Source of the DNA: Citrus sinensis
Lineage: Eukaryota > Streptophyta > Magnoliopsida > Sapindales > Rutaceae
DNA: 64,000 nt
Direction: 5' to 3'
NCBI RefSeq assembly: GCF_022201045.2
Contig: NC_068557.1
Coordinates: forward strand, 744,001-808,000
Shown: positions 12,195 to 24,382 of the stretch, piece by piece
How the letters are laid out: every line of letters begins with the position of its first letter
Numbering within the stretch: the first letter of the stretch is position 1
The notes under the pieces: generated by a model
Told to the model about the DNA's origin: nothing
Databases searched by the model: none
Seen by the model: only the letters and a program-made list of their open reading frames with translations
Translations under genes and position numbers: made by a program

Positions 12195-12504
12195 AGCCAC
12201 TCGGCCTTTGGCTGAGTGGTCAAGGCTGCTGCCCTCCAAGTTGGAGGGTAGCAGTTCGAACCCCCACAAAAGTATTGTGGGGGTATTTCATTTCTCAATT
12301 AAAAATTGAGTGAAGGCAATCTTTTTCTTTACCCATGAATGAGGAGTGGACATCCCTCGAATATTTATGAGGATTAAAATCTGGACAGAGCTCCATTAGC
12401 ATTGATGTAAGTTGGTCCCAGTAATAATCTGATTTGTAAATATCAGTTATATTCTCATGTAATATGAGTTGTAATCTGAGCAATAGTCTCATGTAATCAA
12501 AAAA
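12195..12504 (+). mobile_element. Full-length tRNA-derived SINE, 310 bp, with 17-bp target duplication
   Basis: A tRNA-like head has an A-box TGGCTGAGTGGTCAAGG (about 12209-12225) and a B-box-like GCAGTTCGAACCC (about 12251-12263). It is followed by an unrelated body and a short A-tail. The 17-bp duplication AACTTATTTGGACTTCT flanks it exactly (12178-12194 and 12505-12521). The paralogous intergenic copy near 32090-32100 lacks the insert. This is not a functional tRNA gene: the head does not fold into a full cloverleaf and is part of a retroposed unit. Confidence 0.9.
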
Positions 12505-12521
12505 AACTTATTTGGACTTCT

Positions 12522-14833
12522 CTCAATAGTAGGCAATTCGTACTTCACTTGTATGATCAATATTAGGCAACTTGTACTTGACTTGTATGATCAACGTTAC
12601 AGGCAATCAATTTCCTTGGAAATAATTAGTTCCAAATTTGTAGGGATGTCAATCTACTTGTCGGTAAACGTGTCATATTTATCCCGTATGTTGTTTTCTT
12701 TTCTTTTTCTTTTTTTAATGTTTCATTCAATATAATAAATAAAATATGGTATTCAAAAGTTATAGTGGATCAAAGTGGTAAATATAGTTTCTGAGAGTGA
12801 CGAAAATGTCCTTCATATATTCACAGCCTATAAGATGGCGATATTCGTCACAGTTTTGCCAAATTCCATCATTAGGATATTTAAGTTTCATTTTCAAATT
12901 TCTTTTAGAAATTTTAGATATTTCATCATTTTGTAAAAAAGCTCGAATGCAGTCGTGTCTCTCGTGAAGCAAATCTCAAAGTGTCAAAGTGGGAGAGCCA
13001 TCTCATTGTTTTAAATTAATATGGAAAAAGTAGCCGACATGCTCTTCAGTAATATGATTTAATAAAGTTAGTGTGCAATTTGCTATTAAACTTTGTGAAA
13101 TAATAAAGTTAGTGTTCGATTAACTATAAAGTTATGTGATTTAATAACATTTCCGTATGAAAAAAATGGGGACGCCTATAACACCACAAGTTTAACACAT
13201 GCGAAGCATGAGGTAAAGAGGGTTATTTATAAATCATAATCCTTACAAACAAAACCTCAAACTAAAATATCTCAAATTTTATTAATTCGATCCATAAATC
13301 CACAAGTCGAATGCTAAATATTTTCTCCTAAAGACATAAATTTAACAAAAGTCTCAAAACTCCCTAATTACAAGTTCAAAAGATAAATAAACTTAAAGGA
13401 AACAAAAGTTCGTCATTCTCTTATTCAACAAGCAAAAGTAAATGAATCTTTAGCTCCATAAATAAGCACATCTCTCAACTCTCAACAAGTTACTCAATCT
13501 GCAAAAAGTAATGAGAATGGGTGAGCCGTCAACTTAATAAGTAAAATCATTCTCAACATACTAGGGTTATCAAGTACCAAAAGTATTGCAAGCCCTTTTT
13601 TATTAAAACATACATTAGAAGTAATAAATTTTATAAAATGACATGTTATAATGAAAGGAGAAAAATTCATAAGAAGTTCATAATATCAAAAGCATAATTA
13701 ATCATTAAAATAAATAGTATAACACTTATTTGGGTTGGGTTCGGATCAACCCGATCAGGTTTCGGGTTGGTCGGGTTGGATGAATTCCGAACTCCACCCG
13801 AACGTATATTCGGATCGGGTTAAAAAATCAAGTGGAGATCGGATCGGATTGGATTCAGATTAGATGGGGTTCAGATTAGATTAAGGTTGATTCAGGTCGG
13901 GTGAAATCAGATCAAATAGGATTCAGGTCAATTCGGGTTTATGCAATTTTGAGCTATTTTTTCTTTTCTCGACATTTTTAGATTGTTTTTTTAAACTGCT
14001 TTTCTTAATTATAATCATTTTTTAACCAATTTTCAACCAACAAAAAAGGAAACTACTATAGAATCAAATTCAAATGAATGAAAATTAAAAATTAACACAA
14101 AGTATAAACTTAATAAAAATAAAAATTAGCACAAAGTTTAAACTTAATAGTCTCCATCCAAAGCACAATGTCCAAACATTAATCTTTAGAACACAAAGTC
14201 ACAAATTTAAATATAATTAAATAGTTTGTTGTAACGCCAAAATTTCCATGATTTTAAATTATGGAAAATTTTGCTTTATTAGAATTTATAAATGGCATTA
14301 TTGCCCTTATAAATAGGGTTATTCATGAGGTAATTTTGGAAAAGGCTTATTTTTTTTTAAATTTAATAGGATTTCTTAAGACTCTCTATAAATTTATACT
14401 TTTCCCTCTTTCATAACCCTAAGTGCACAACATTTTTCTTTTTTTTTTCTCTCTGTTGCTTATTACGCTCTTACTCATACCCTACGATTCAAATATTTGT
14501 TTATGAGATAATCATAACGGTTGCTAAGTTTACTCTCTTTATTCTCTACAAGTTTTCCTGTCATTCTATTTAGGGTTTTATTTGTATAATTACATGTAGG
14601 GATTATTGAATAAATTTTGTTTCATCAGATTTGACTTCGTTTTCAATTTTATATGTATTTTCGAAATAGACACTGCTGCACTGTAAAACTGCAACTTCAT
14701 TAGAATGATAAAATTCACAAAATTATTTGTAGTACCAAAAGAATTCAAAAAATTCTGAAATTTTTTAAAAAAAATGGAAATATGTGTCTAATATTCACAG
14801 TTTTAATTTTATAATTTTTTGATTAATTTCTAG
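12522..14833. other. Intergenic DNA with GGGTCGG-type degenerate repeats
   Basis: The part up to about 13170 is duplicated intergenic sequence. At 13730-13940 there is a run of degenerate GGGTTGG/TCGGGT/CGGATC motifs, similar in style to 28780-28885 and 29390-29540. From about 14228 a stretch starting TGTAACGCC might be part of an LTR, but I find no partner. No gene is supportable. Confidence 0.45.
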
Positions 14834-16116
14834 GCGCAGTGCTTCCGATGACCATGAAAACTGCCATTCAGCTTGGTGTGCTAGAGATTATGGTAAAAGC
14901 TAGCCCAAATCAACTCCCTTGCCTCTCAGCTGCCCAAGAATAACAAAGAAACCCCAATAATACTTGACAGAATGCTGCGCCTCCTAGCCAGTTACTCTTT
15001 CCTCACATGTAATCTTGCCACAAATATTAAAGATGGGAGTGCACAAAGATTATATGGTTTAGCATCAGTTTCCAGATATTTTTTTCCAAATGAAGATGGA
15101 GTTTCTCTTGCTCCCACTCTGCTCATAATTCAGGACAAAGTTAATATGGATTCTTGGTAATTCCTTTTTCTAATTTCCTTATACTAATTGTATGTCTAGG
15201 GCTTGTAAATACACTCAGCACTCATATCTGTGCATGAAAGATGCTTTATTGGAAGGGTTTATAAATACACTCAACAGGTACTACTTGAAAAATGCTTTAT
15301 TGGAGGGGTCGGTACCACATACAAAGGCGCAAAGTGGAATGGATGCATTTGCAGCTGCTGCCAAAGATGCTAGAATGAATAACCTCTTCAATCAATCAAT
15401 GCACAATCACACAGGTATAATCATGAAGGAAATTCTTGAAATCTACAAGGGATTTGAAGGCCCAAACCAATTGGTGGATGTTGCCGGTGGCTAGATACCC
15501 ACAAATAAGGGTATTAACTTTGACTTACCTCATGTTGTCGAACACCCTCTTGTCCAGGTATTTAACTATAAATATATATGTCACTTGTTTCCAGCTAACC
15601 TAGTTTTATGGATTCTTCTCTTTAATTTGAGTAATTTATTTTACCATTAAAAAAGAAGAAGATAATTTCCTTTTCATTTCTGTCTTAATTCTCCTGTAGT
15701 TGTGGAGCATGTTAGTGGACATATGTTTATTGAAGTTCCTAACGGACAAGCTCTTTTCATGAAGGTTGGTTCTTTATTTTATTAATATTTAATTCTTGAA
15801 ATTGAAAAAAGAACTATTAAATAGTGTAGGTTAATTCTGAAAAATTTGTGTCTTTAAAAACTAATTATAAGAAATGTTCATATAAGTCTAACTTTCAGTG
15901 GATACTCTCTGACTGGGATGATGAAGAGTGCTTGAAGATACTAAAGAACTGCTGCGTACAATGCAATACCGGAATCTGAAAAGGTCAAGGCCTTGGCCAC
16001 AAGGAGAGAACATTGTAGGAGTTCAAGGCCTTGGCAACAAGAGTTGGATTTGTAGATATTAAAGTTATTTGCCTAGCTTACTGCTATTAGGTTACTGAAT
16101 TTTACAAAAAGATCTA
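14834..16116 (+). pseudogene. O-methyltransferase pseudogene (COMT-like), all four exons decayed
   Basis: The sequence follows the exon order of the intact OMT at 33650-35125, but the first ~25 codons and the start are missing. Exon 1 (14834-15158) has lost bases in the region before the codons for LDRMLRLL, which shifts the frame. Exon 2 (about 15235-15555) contains extra, partly duplicated sequence at its start and a stop (TAG) in the SAM-binding loop after VDVAGG. Exon 3 lies near 15700-15763. Exon 4 (15900-16116) has an extra base run and an internal deletion joining the GKV region to the C-terminal VGFVDIKV region. The paralogous promoter block also lies upstream. It cannot make a methyltransferase. 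Confidence 0.9.
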
Positions 16117-16814
16117 AGCATTATGAGCACCAGTCATTGAATTTAAAAATAAAATGAGATTAGCCTGTCCTTACTTTGTTTGTATTCACTTCATATCTTC
16201 TCTTGCAAGCACATGTACTCATTTTGTTCCTCGGACAAGCTAGGTTCTTCTCCTCATTTTTTTCCCCTTTATACCATCCCTTATTAAATAAATGGTTAAG
16301 ATTAAGTTTTATATTTATTTTTGACTTTTATTTATAATTTAACCAACTTTTTAAAATAAATTATAAAGATAAGAAGAGAAACAAAATAAGGAGAGAAGCC
16401 TAATCCTTATTCCTCCATATCTGTTGTAATTTGATTTCTTTTACCAATATTAAGAATATTATAATTTTTTAATAAAAACAAAAAGTTTATGGTTTTCTAT
16501 TGGTGAATTGAGAATTGTGCCGCCATCAAATTATAAAATCGTACCCGTATGTATTCGATGAACAGACTATTCTATGCGGACCACCAAGTCACCATCAAGT
16601 TAAGGTTGCAAAGCTAATGTGAAATACACAAAAATGGATTCAGAGTTTTATCGGAATTAGATAAGCTTGACTTAGGATATGATGTCTCTTCATGCTGTTT
16701 CACGTGATAAGCAATAACCTGCTGTTTTGGTTGGAGAGAAAATGATCTACTTGCATAGAAAATTTTGCAGAACTAAGTTTTTGAGAGTACTTTTACTTTA
16801 TTTTGATGGCTCTT
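16117..16814. other. Intergenic DNA, no gene recognised
   Basis: AT-rich 3' flank of the OMT pseudogene, ending at the CACTA terminus at 16815. Nothing else is recognised. Confidence 0.5.
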
Positions 16815-16959
16815 CACTACTACAAAATTAGTCAACACTGTTCGAACGACATAAGAACAATTTTAAAACCGTCACCTTATGCAGAGACATTAAAATGAAT
16901 ATATTTTTTATGACGGTTCAATAACCGTCATTAAAAATATAAATTGTTTTCTTTCCTTC

Positions 16960-16972
16960 TGGTATCAGAGCC
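16960..16972 (+). promoter_or_regulatory. tRNA-Met primer-binding site, left copy
   Basis: TGGTATCAGAGCC is complementary to the 3' end of plant initiator Met-tRNA, the primer of caulimovirid reverse transcription. It lies 206 bp before the first ATG of the viral polyprotein, at the left edge of the insertion. Confidence 0.9.
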
Positions 16973-17165
16973 AACGGGAGAAAAGTGTTTTATTGTTTAG
17001 AGTTTTCGTGTTTTAAAATCTTGTGTTTTATTTTGAAGTTTTGTTTTTGTGGTGAATTTTTACTGGTTGTAAGTCCCGTTTTAGGATAAGGATTCTGCTG
17101 AGGGCTGTAAATCCATACCTGTAGCTATTCTGACCAAACCAAAAATAGACCATAAGGTCTTGACC

Positions 17166-20105
17166 ATGGACCCTCTACTCGGTAGAACATCGTCCTTTTC
17201 TAGCTCTTCTTCCGGGAAGACTAGTGATTCAAAGCATGTTGTGAGTTCTGAAGAATTCATTATTGAGAACTTTGACAAAACAATTGATTGTTGGGAACTT
17301 CCAAAAATTTTCAAAGAAAAGATTTACAAAACAAAAATGCTTGATATTTTAAAACATGATTATATTATAAAAACTGAAGAACGTGACATAACTCTTTCAG
17401 AGCCTTTTGAAACAATTTATTTGTTTTCAGAAAAATCATTAAAGAAATTAAAAGAAAAGAATTTCAAATATATTCACATTGGTCTTATCCAAGTCGGAAT
17501 AAAGCCTTTAACAAAAGAAGGTCTAGACACTTCTATTTTAGATGTCTTAAGAGATGGGCGATTCATCTCTTTTGATGATTCATTGCTAAGTAGCATCGAA
17601 TCTAGTCTCTGTAAAGGTCCAATTTCTTTTGATTGTTATCCTAATATAACAATTTCTCTTAAAGACAAAAATATTTTAAAAAGCATGATTTTACAAATCA
17701 AAACCCATAATTATAATATGGTCAAAGGGTCTATCCCAGTTGCTTTAATTTTTAAAATTTCATACAAAGCTATGGTCTCTGCGTTTAGTACGCAACACAA
17801 ATTCCAGTCAAAAAGAGATGAAACTCTCCTCTTGCAGACTGACTTGTCTAAAGCAAACACTGTCATTCCGAAGCCAATCCAATGGAAAGATGTCAATCTT
17901 CCAGAGGAATGGATTCTTAAAGGAGCCGCCCCACCGACGATTCCGAAACAACTTGAGCCCAATACAGAGTTACAAAATGTGACTCAGTATTCCGATGGTA
18001 AAGTCAAACTATCATTCAGAAGGTCTACCTCATCCAGATTTTCTGATAAAGAGTCGTGCTCAAGCATTCCTTCACTAAAAAGGAAATTTATAAAAATACC
18101 CTCTGTTATAAATCTCCCTTTTCAAAATATAAAGAGTCAACCTAGGTTTTCTACTTCAGATATACCTAGTACCTCCATTCGATCAGTTGATTACACCACT
18201 AGTGTTCCTCATCCGATCTACACTAGTAATCAACATGTACAAAGTCAGGAAGAGAAGGAATCTGCTCCTCCGACATCACCTACGTGTTCTGCTGTTACAG
18301 AAAATGTCATTAATGTCATTGAAAAGGAATTTGAATTGGATAAAACTTTTTTGCATAACGGTTTTTATTCTGATTTAAACAAAGAGAAAAAACTTTGGTT
18401 TTTCAAACACTTTTTAAATCAAAGAAAAGAAATCCAACAAATCTATTATGAATTTGTGAATTTTCATAAAGTTCATATATTATTTTTTGATTGGTTCGAA
18501 ATATATTCTTCTGAGAACAACATTGAATATCCTTTTAAAGAGTCAAACCCTATTACTATTAGGAAGAAAATTCCAGAATGGAAACTTTTTGATAGCGATA
18601 GAATCATAGAGTCTGAACACCCACCTCTTCGGAGTGTAACCATTGATCATGGAGAACCTCATGTCCAAATCAGAGCTTCACCTTACAAAATTTCAAAGCC
18701 AAATGATTCTGAAGCCAATTTAAGTAGTATTATCCAACAGAATAATTTCTGTAATACCAACTTAAATACAATCGGAAAGCAGTTGACTAGGATAGAAAAC
18801 CAATTCCAAAAGTCAACCATTACTGTTTCTTCGATTTCTCCTATTCCACAAAAATCGAATTCTGACAAAAAGCTTAAGGAATCTATTTTCAAACCTTTTC
18901 AGGTTTCGAAAACTAGCCAAAAGCTTGTTCAAGAGTCAAAATCAGATTTTGCTAAAGCCATTAGAGAACAACTAGATAGGATAGAAGCTGCTTCTTCCTC
19001 ATCTAGCAAAGTTCAGATAGCCCCTGATACTCCTCAATCTAGCAAGATTGAAGTAATAGAACAAGACCAAATGTCTATAGCCTCTTATGATATAGAAGCC
19101 TTCAAAGAAAAACCTTCTATTCCTAAAGCCAACAAAATTCATTGGGAATTAGCCATTCCCACTGTCAAGACTCCACCGAATCTAGCAATAGATAATAGAC
19201 CAAGTGCATTAAATCAATCCCGATACAATGCGTCTTCAGTCTATGAGTGGAATATTGACGGTATGTCCGAATACAATATCCTAGGATTGTTGCAACAAAT
19301 GACAATGGCAGCCAATGCCTATAAAACTCAAGCAGGAACTTCTGATCGTGCCATATCAGAAATTCTTATTGCCGGTTTTACTGGTCAACTAAAAGGTTGG
19401 TGGGATCATCTTCTCACTAATCAGCAACACTTAGACATTCTAAATTCCATTCAAGTCGATGATAATGGAGCCCCTATTCTTGATGAGTTCAATAATCCAA
19501 TCCAGGATGCTGTTGCTACTCTAATCTTAACCATTTCCCTCCACTTCATTGGTGACCCTTCACACCTTCGTGATAAAAACGCTGAGTTACTACATAATTT
19601 AAGATGTAGGAAACTTAGTGAATTTCAAAGTTACAAAACCTCATTTTTTACCAGACTATTTCTAAGGGATGATGCAAATCATATAACTTGGAAAGAAAAT
19701 TTTTTTGCTGGATTACCTACCATTTTAGGTGAAAAGGTAAGAAATTCCATCAAAACCCTTTATGATAACCGTATTCCTTATGATGAGCTCACCTATGGTA
19801 AACTTGTCAGTTTTGTCAATAAAGAAGGTTTAAAGATTTATCAAGATTTGAAATTACAGAAACGACTTAAGTGGGAGCTTAAGAAGTCTAAACAAGAATT
19901 AGGCGGTTTTTGTAAACAATTCAATTATGACCCCTTTAAAACTTCTATCTCCAAAGATTGTAATGGTGAGTGTTCTAATAAACATCACAGGAAACATTAC
20001 AAATCTAAAAATTTTAGAAAACCCTTTCGTAATTTTAGAGAACTTCCTTATAAGAAACCTTCGAGGCCTTATAAGAAACCCAAATTCTCTAAAAAAAGAG
20101 TTTAA
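17166..20105 (+). pseudogene. Pararetroviral ORF1, 5' part: movement protein and coat-protein region
   Basis: The frame begins with ATG at 17166 (MDPLLGRTS) and runs 979 codons. Residues about 28-205 resemble the 30K-type movement protein of caulimovirids, with the IQVGIKPLT block at about 108-116 and a conserved LCKGPI block near 149-154. Movement proteins widen plasmodesmata. Residues 210-700 are Ser/Pro/Lys-rich linker. Residues about 705-900 resemble the coat protein core, with GQLKGWWDHLL near 740-750, followed by a basic K/R-rich tail. The frame ends at 20105 in that basic tail, whereas the zinc knuckle continues in another frame. I infer a small indel near the A-run at 20090-20100. The start is the first ATG; the TTG six bases upstream is unlikely. 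Confidence 0.85.
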
Positions 20106-21294
20106 AGCCAAACCAAAGACTCCTTTCAATTACAGAGAAGCTATATGTCACAAGTGTGGCATAAAAGGTCATACTGCAAAATATTGCAGAATGAACAAAA
20201 AACCTCATGAGCTTGACCTTGATGATGAGATCCTTTCTAAATTAGCCCATCTTCTTATCGAGTCTTCTGATTCCGAGTCTTCTATGTCAGGAGACAGTGA
20301 TCCATATCAAGTTGATGAGCTATTTGACTCAGATGACTCTGCATCTAGCAGTAGTGAATCTAAATCTGATTCATTTTAAAAGAAAATCAATGTTTTAACT
20401 AAAGACCAAGAAACTTTTCTTGAACTTGTAAAACATATTTCTGATCCGAATATTCAAAAAGAATATCTTGATAAACTTTTGAAAACTTTGGATTTTAATA
20501 AAGCCGAGACTTCTAAAGTCTCAATTGTTAAAAAGAATTCTTATGATCTTACTCAGATTTTGGATAAAAAGAAAACAAAGAAGTCAACACCAACAATTCA
20601 AGATATTCAAAAAGAAATTAAAGACATTAAACTTGAAATAAAGGATTTGAAAGAAAAACAAAAAAGTGATTCTGAAACTATCCAACTCCTTTTACAAAAG
20701 CAATTACAGGATAGCTCAGATAATGAGTCAAATCCTAATGATGGTGATAATATTGCCCAAAATTTAGAAAACATTGAGTCTGTACCAAATGATTTTCTAT
20801 TTGTTTTAAAACAAATCACCACAAGAAAGTATTTGATTAAAATCACTTTAATTTTCTCCACTGATTTTGCAATCGACGCCATTGCCCTGTTTGACACTGG
20901 TGCTGATTTAAATTGCATAAGAGAAGATATTGTCCTCAAACGATTTCATGAGAAAACAAAAGAAAGATTTTCTGCCGCCAATAATTCAAAGTTCAATGTT
21001 ACCTCTAAAGTTGAGGCTTCTGTACATAATAATGGATTCAAATTCAGAACTTCTTTTGTTCTTACAAATGATATTCATCATGCTATCATTTTGGGAACTC
21101 CTTTTATAAATCTTGTAACCCCATATACTGTCGACTATGATAGTATATCTTTCAAAGCAAAAAACGAAAAATTTGTTTTTCCGTTTATTGAAAAGCCAAA
21201 AACAAGGAACTTGAATATTGTTAAAGCCTGTTCTATTTATCAAAACCATGTTAATGTCATGCTTAATTCAAAAGAAGAAATTTATTTTGTTTAA
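20100..21294 (+). pseudogene. Pararetroviral ORF1, middle part: zinc knuckle and aspartic protease
   Basis: This continues ORF1 in a second frame. A CCHC knuckle, CHKCGIKGHTAKYC (20146-20187), marks the RNA-binding end of the coat protein, followed by an acidic Ser/Asp-rich stretch. A single TAA at 20377-20379 interrupts the frame, which is otherwise open on both sides. A coiled-coil-like, Lys/Glu-rich segment (about 20600-20690) precedes the retroviral-type aspartic protease with active site DTGAD at 20893-20907. The frame closes with TAA at 21292-21294, before the reverse transcriptase, which is in a different frame. So there are two lesions: one stop and one frameshift. Confidence 0.85.
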
Positions 21295-22766
21295 AAAAGG
21301 ATTTAATTCTTCAAAGAATTGAAAATCAATTACAAAATGATTTTATACAAAGAAAAATCTCCGATTTCAAAAATCTTATTGAAAATAAAATCTATGCTGA
21401 TTTACCATCTGCTTTTTGGAACCGAAAACAGCATTTAGTGGATTTGCCTTATGAAAGTTCTTTTGATGAAAAGCAGATACCTACTAAAGCCCGTCCAATC
21501 CAGATGAATATGGAATTGGAACAACATTGTAAAAATGAAATAAAGGATTTAGAGTCAAAGGGACTCATTGTAAAGTCCAGATCCCTGTGGTCTTGTGCTG
21601 CTTTTTACGTGAATAAAAATTCTGAAATTGAAAGAGGCATACCAAGACTTGTAATAAATTATAAAACTTTGAATAAAGCTTTAAAATGGATTAGGTATCC
21701 CATACCTAATAAAAAGGATTTGCTTCAAAAATTATGTTCTGCTCTTATCTTTTCAAAATTTGACATGAAGTCTGGTTTTTGGCAAATTCAAATTCATCCA
21801 AAAGACCGTTACAAAACTGTTTTTACTGTTCCATTTGGACAGTATGAATGGACTGTCATGCCCTTTGGTTTAAAGAATGCACCCTCAGAATTTCAAAGAA
21901 TTATGAATGATATTTATAATCCTTATTTTGATTTTTGCATTGTTTATATTGATGACGTGCTGATTTTTTCGAACTCAATTGATCAACATTTCAAACATTT
22001 AAAGACTTTCTACCTTGTCACCAGAAAGGCTGGATTGGCAATTTCTAGTTCTAAAGTTTCTTTATTCCAAATAAAAGTCAGATTCCTTAGTCATCATATT
22101 TCTAAAGGAACTATCACTCCAATTGAGCGGTCTCTTTTGTTTGTAGATAAATTTCCTGATAAAATTCTTTACAAAACCCAATTACAAAGATTTCTTGGAA
22201 GTCTAAATTATGTTCTTGATTTCTGTCCTGACATTAATAGGATGTCTAAGCCTTTGCATAATAGGTTAAAAAAGAATCCTTCTCCTTGGACAGATGAACA
22301 TACAAAAGTTGTTAGATTAATAAAGCATTCTTTCTAAAACGTTCCATGTTTATTTCTCGCAAACCCTGCATTACCTAAGATAGTTGAAACTGATGCATCA
22401 GATCTAGGTTATAGAGGCATACTAAAGTAAAAAGATAATGATAAAGAGCAAATAGTTCAATATGTTTCTGCACATTGGAATGAATGTCAAAAGAATTATT
22501 CAACCATTAAAAAAGAAATTCTTTCCATTGTCTTGTGCATATCCAAATTTCAAAGTGACTTATTAAATCAAAAATTTTTACTTAGAATAGATTACAAAGC
22601 TGCAAAACATGTTTTAGAAAAAGATGTTCAAAACATTGCATCAAAATAAATTTTTGCACGATGGCAAGCCATTTTAAGTGTTTTTGATTTTGATATTGAA
22701 TATATTAAAGGAGATACAAATTATATTCCTGATTTTCTAACTCGGGAATTTCTTCAAAACAGATAA
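21295..22766 (+). pseudogene. Pararetroviral ORF1, 3' part: reverse transcriptase and RNase H
   Basis: From about 21300 the open frame shifts. The reverse transcriptase is open at 21438-22337, with the catalytic YIDD at 21945-21956 and typical blocks (FDMKSGFWQI, FGLKNAPSEFQ). RNase H follows in the same frame with an ETDAS active-site block near 22386. Stops interrupt it at 22335, 22428 and 22647, before the natural-looking end TAA at 22764-22766. No integrase follows, as expected for a pararetrovirus. The final stop overlaps the ATG of the second ORF as TAATG. The accumulated stops show the enzyme is dead in this copy. Confidence 0.88.
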
Positions 22767-24184
22767 TGCCGCCAAAAAGAAGAGACAAAGGAAAAGGCAT
22801 TGCCAAAGATTCCGAACCTAAAGCCACTCCTAAAGACTCCCACTCTTCTCCTCCTAAAGACAAATTACTATCATCTGTCATGCCAATCAAATCTTGGATT
22901 GACATGATCGAAGATGAAGAAGCAAGATTTAAAGCCCTCTCTAACCAAGAACAAGTAAATCAATGGATGAAATCCATTTCCAAATCTCTCGAGCTTATGC
23001 TCGCCCTACAAAGCAGCTTCTCCCAAAGCCAAATGTCCTCAAAAGACATTTCTGAAAAAGAAAGCCCAAAAGAAATTTCAAAATCTTTTTCCCAGAATGT
23101 TGTTGTTTCTAGTGAAAGTTCGTCATCTCAAATTGTTCTTTCACAACCAACACAAAAAACTTCGGTTTGGTTTGATAAAGCCCATTCCCAAAACATTTTA
23201 ACTATTGAAGAAGGGTTTTACCATTCTGATCCATTTCAAACCCTTACAAAGTTTTTCCCCAAAGGCTGGTTTTTTAAACCATGGGATTTAACAAAACCCC
23301 AGCCTTACTACCAAAGTATTTTGGAAGCCACTAAATCCGTTAAATTCAAACATTTTTTCCTCAGTGACTCCCATTCTGAGCCGGCCTATTCGACGACTAC
23401 AATTTTAAAAGTTTTGAGCCCAAAACAATGGGGTGATCTACTCCATAATCAAAAAAGATTTCCCTCCAATTTTCAAATGCGTTTACCACATTGTTTGACT
23501 TTCTCCTACTGGGATTATCAACAAGCCTGGTACAACACATTATTCTTACAAAACCCTAAAAAATCTCATTCATGGTTATTTTTCTTTAATTCCAAAATAA
23601 CCGTACAAAGCCTTCATAACTGGTTTAAACAATGGTGGAACCATTTTGCCCCAACTCCTGATATCCTTACACCAAATGCCACCTACTGTTTAAATTTGTT
23701 CAAACCCCATTATAATCCCTCTGAATCAGAAAAAAAGTTTTCGCCTTTCTTCTGTTTTTGTACAAACTTCTTTCTTCCTTGGGTTTGGATGTGGAACCTC
23801 AATTACCACACTCAAGATGCCCAAATTATCCTTCAAAGAACCTTTAAAGTAAAATGGTGGTCAAAATTTGACGAACAGTCAAAATTGACTGACAATTTGG
23901 TCCGAAATTGGCTCTCTGCTAAAGGATTTCTTCAACCGACCATTAAACAATCCAAAGCCCACCAAACTTTCTTGAGCCAAAAAACAAAAGCCCAGTCTCT
24001 CCTTGCCAACGCCAAGACTAAAGATGAATACTTCAATGTTATGCACCAACTTCTCGCCACAAGGTCAGAGACATCTGTTGCAACTTCCTCTTCAAACACT
24101 TCAGGAGATGAAGAACCTTTTATTTCTCTTGGTGATGAAAATGAAGATGACTGCTTCGGTATTTTCTCTCCAATAAAGCATTAA
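22766..24184 (+). CDS. Pararetroviral ORF2, protein of unknown function, open over 472 codons
   Basis: The ATG overlaps the polyprotein stop (TAATG), an arrangement compatible with termination-reinitiation. The protein starts with a basic, Lys/Pro/Ser-rich segment (residues 1-35). A short helical region (about 43-75) and a Ser-rich linker (75-130) follow. Then comes an aromatic-rich domain (about 133-375) with many Trp and Phe, including KGWFFKPWDL and FFLPWVWMWNLNY. The C-terminus is acidic and Ser-rich. I recognise no enzyme motif. Florendoviruses are known to carry a second ORF of unknown role. It has no internal stop, while the neighbouring polyprotein has at least four stops and two frameshifts. 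Whether that reflects chance, late decay or selection cannot be decided here. Confidence 0.75.
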   Translation: MPPKRRDKGKGIAKDSEPKATPKDSHSSPPKDKLLSSVMPIKSWIDMIEDEEARFKALSNQEQVNQWMKSISKSLELMLALQSSFSQSQMSSKDISEKESPKEISKSFSQNVVVSSESSSSQIVLSQPTQKTSVWFDKAHSQNILTIEEGFYHSDPFQTLTKFFPKGWFFKPWDLTKPQPYYQSILEATKSVKFKHFFLSDSHSEPAYSTTTILKVLSPKQWGDLLHNQKRFPSNFQMRLPHCLTFSYWDYQQAWYNTLFLQNPKKSHSWLFFFNSKITVQSLHNWFKQWWNHFAPTPDILTPNATYCLNLFKPHYNPSESEKKFSPFFCFCTNFFLPWVWMWNLNYHTQDAQIILQRTFKVKWWSKFDEQSKLTDNLVRNWLSAKGFLQPTIKQSKAHQTFLSQKTKAQSLLANAKTKDEYFNVMHQLLATRSETSVATSSSNTSGDEEPFISLGDENEDDCFGIFSPIKH

Positions 24185-24382
24185 AGCTGTATTAAAGCCA
24201 ATTTAAAACTTTACTTATTTGTATCTATGTACAAGTTTTGTACTTAAAAAAAAAAGAGTTTTTATTTCCCTTATTCTTCTTCGGGTGGTCCTCTGGACAC
24301 AAGTGAGAGCGCACATGTCTTTTCACCCGGGGTGTATTCTGTATTCTGTATTTTGTATAAAACTACAGCTCTGCTACAGTAC

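Larger units (their letters stand above)
9610..13170. repeat. Direct-duplication copy 1 of the P450-OMT intergenic region
   Basis: Blocks at about 9610-9740 and 11260-13170 match 30616-30775 and 30775-32870 in the same orientation. This copy leads to the OMT pseudogene at 14834, and the other leads to the intact OMT at 33650. So the whole unit, intergenic region plus OMT, was duplicated in tandem. The hAT element at 9854 and the SINE at 12195 are absent from the second copy. Confidence 0.8.

Noticed and set aside
12205-12265. Candidate tRNA-Leu/Ser gene
   Set aside because: Box A and box B are present, but there is no proper acceptor stem, and the unit has a body, A-tail and a 17-bp duplication, so it is a SINE head.
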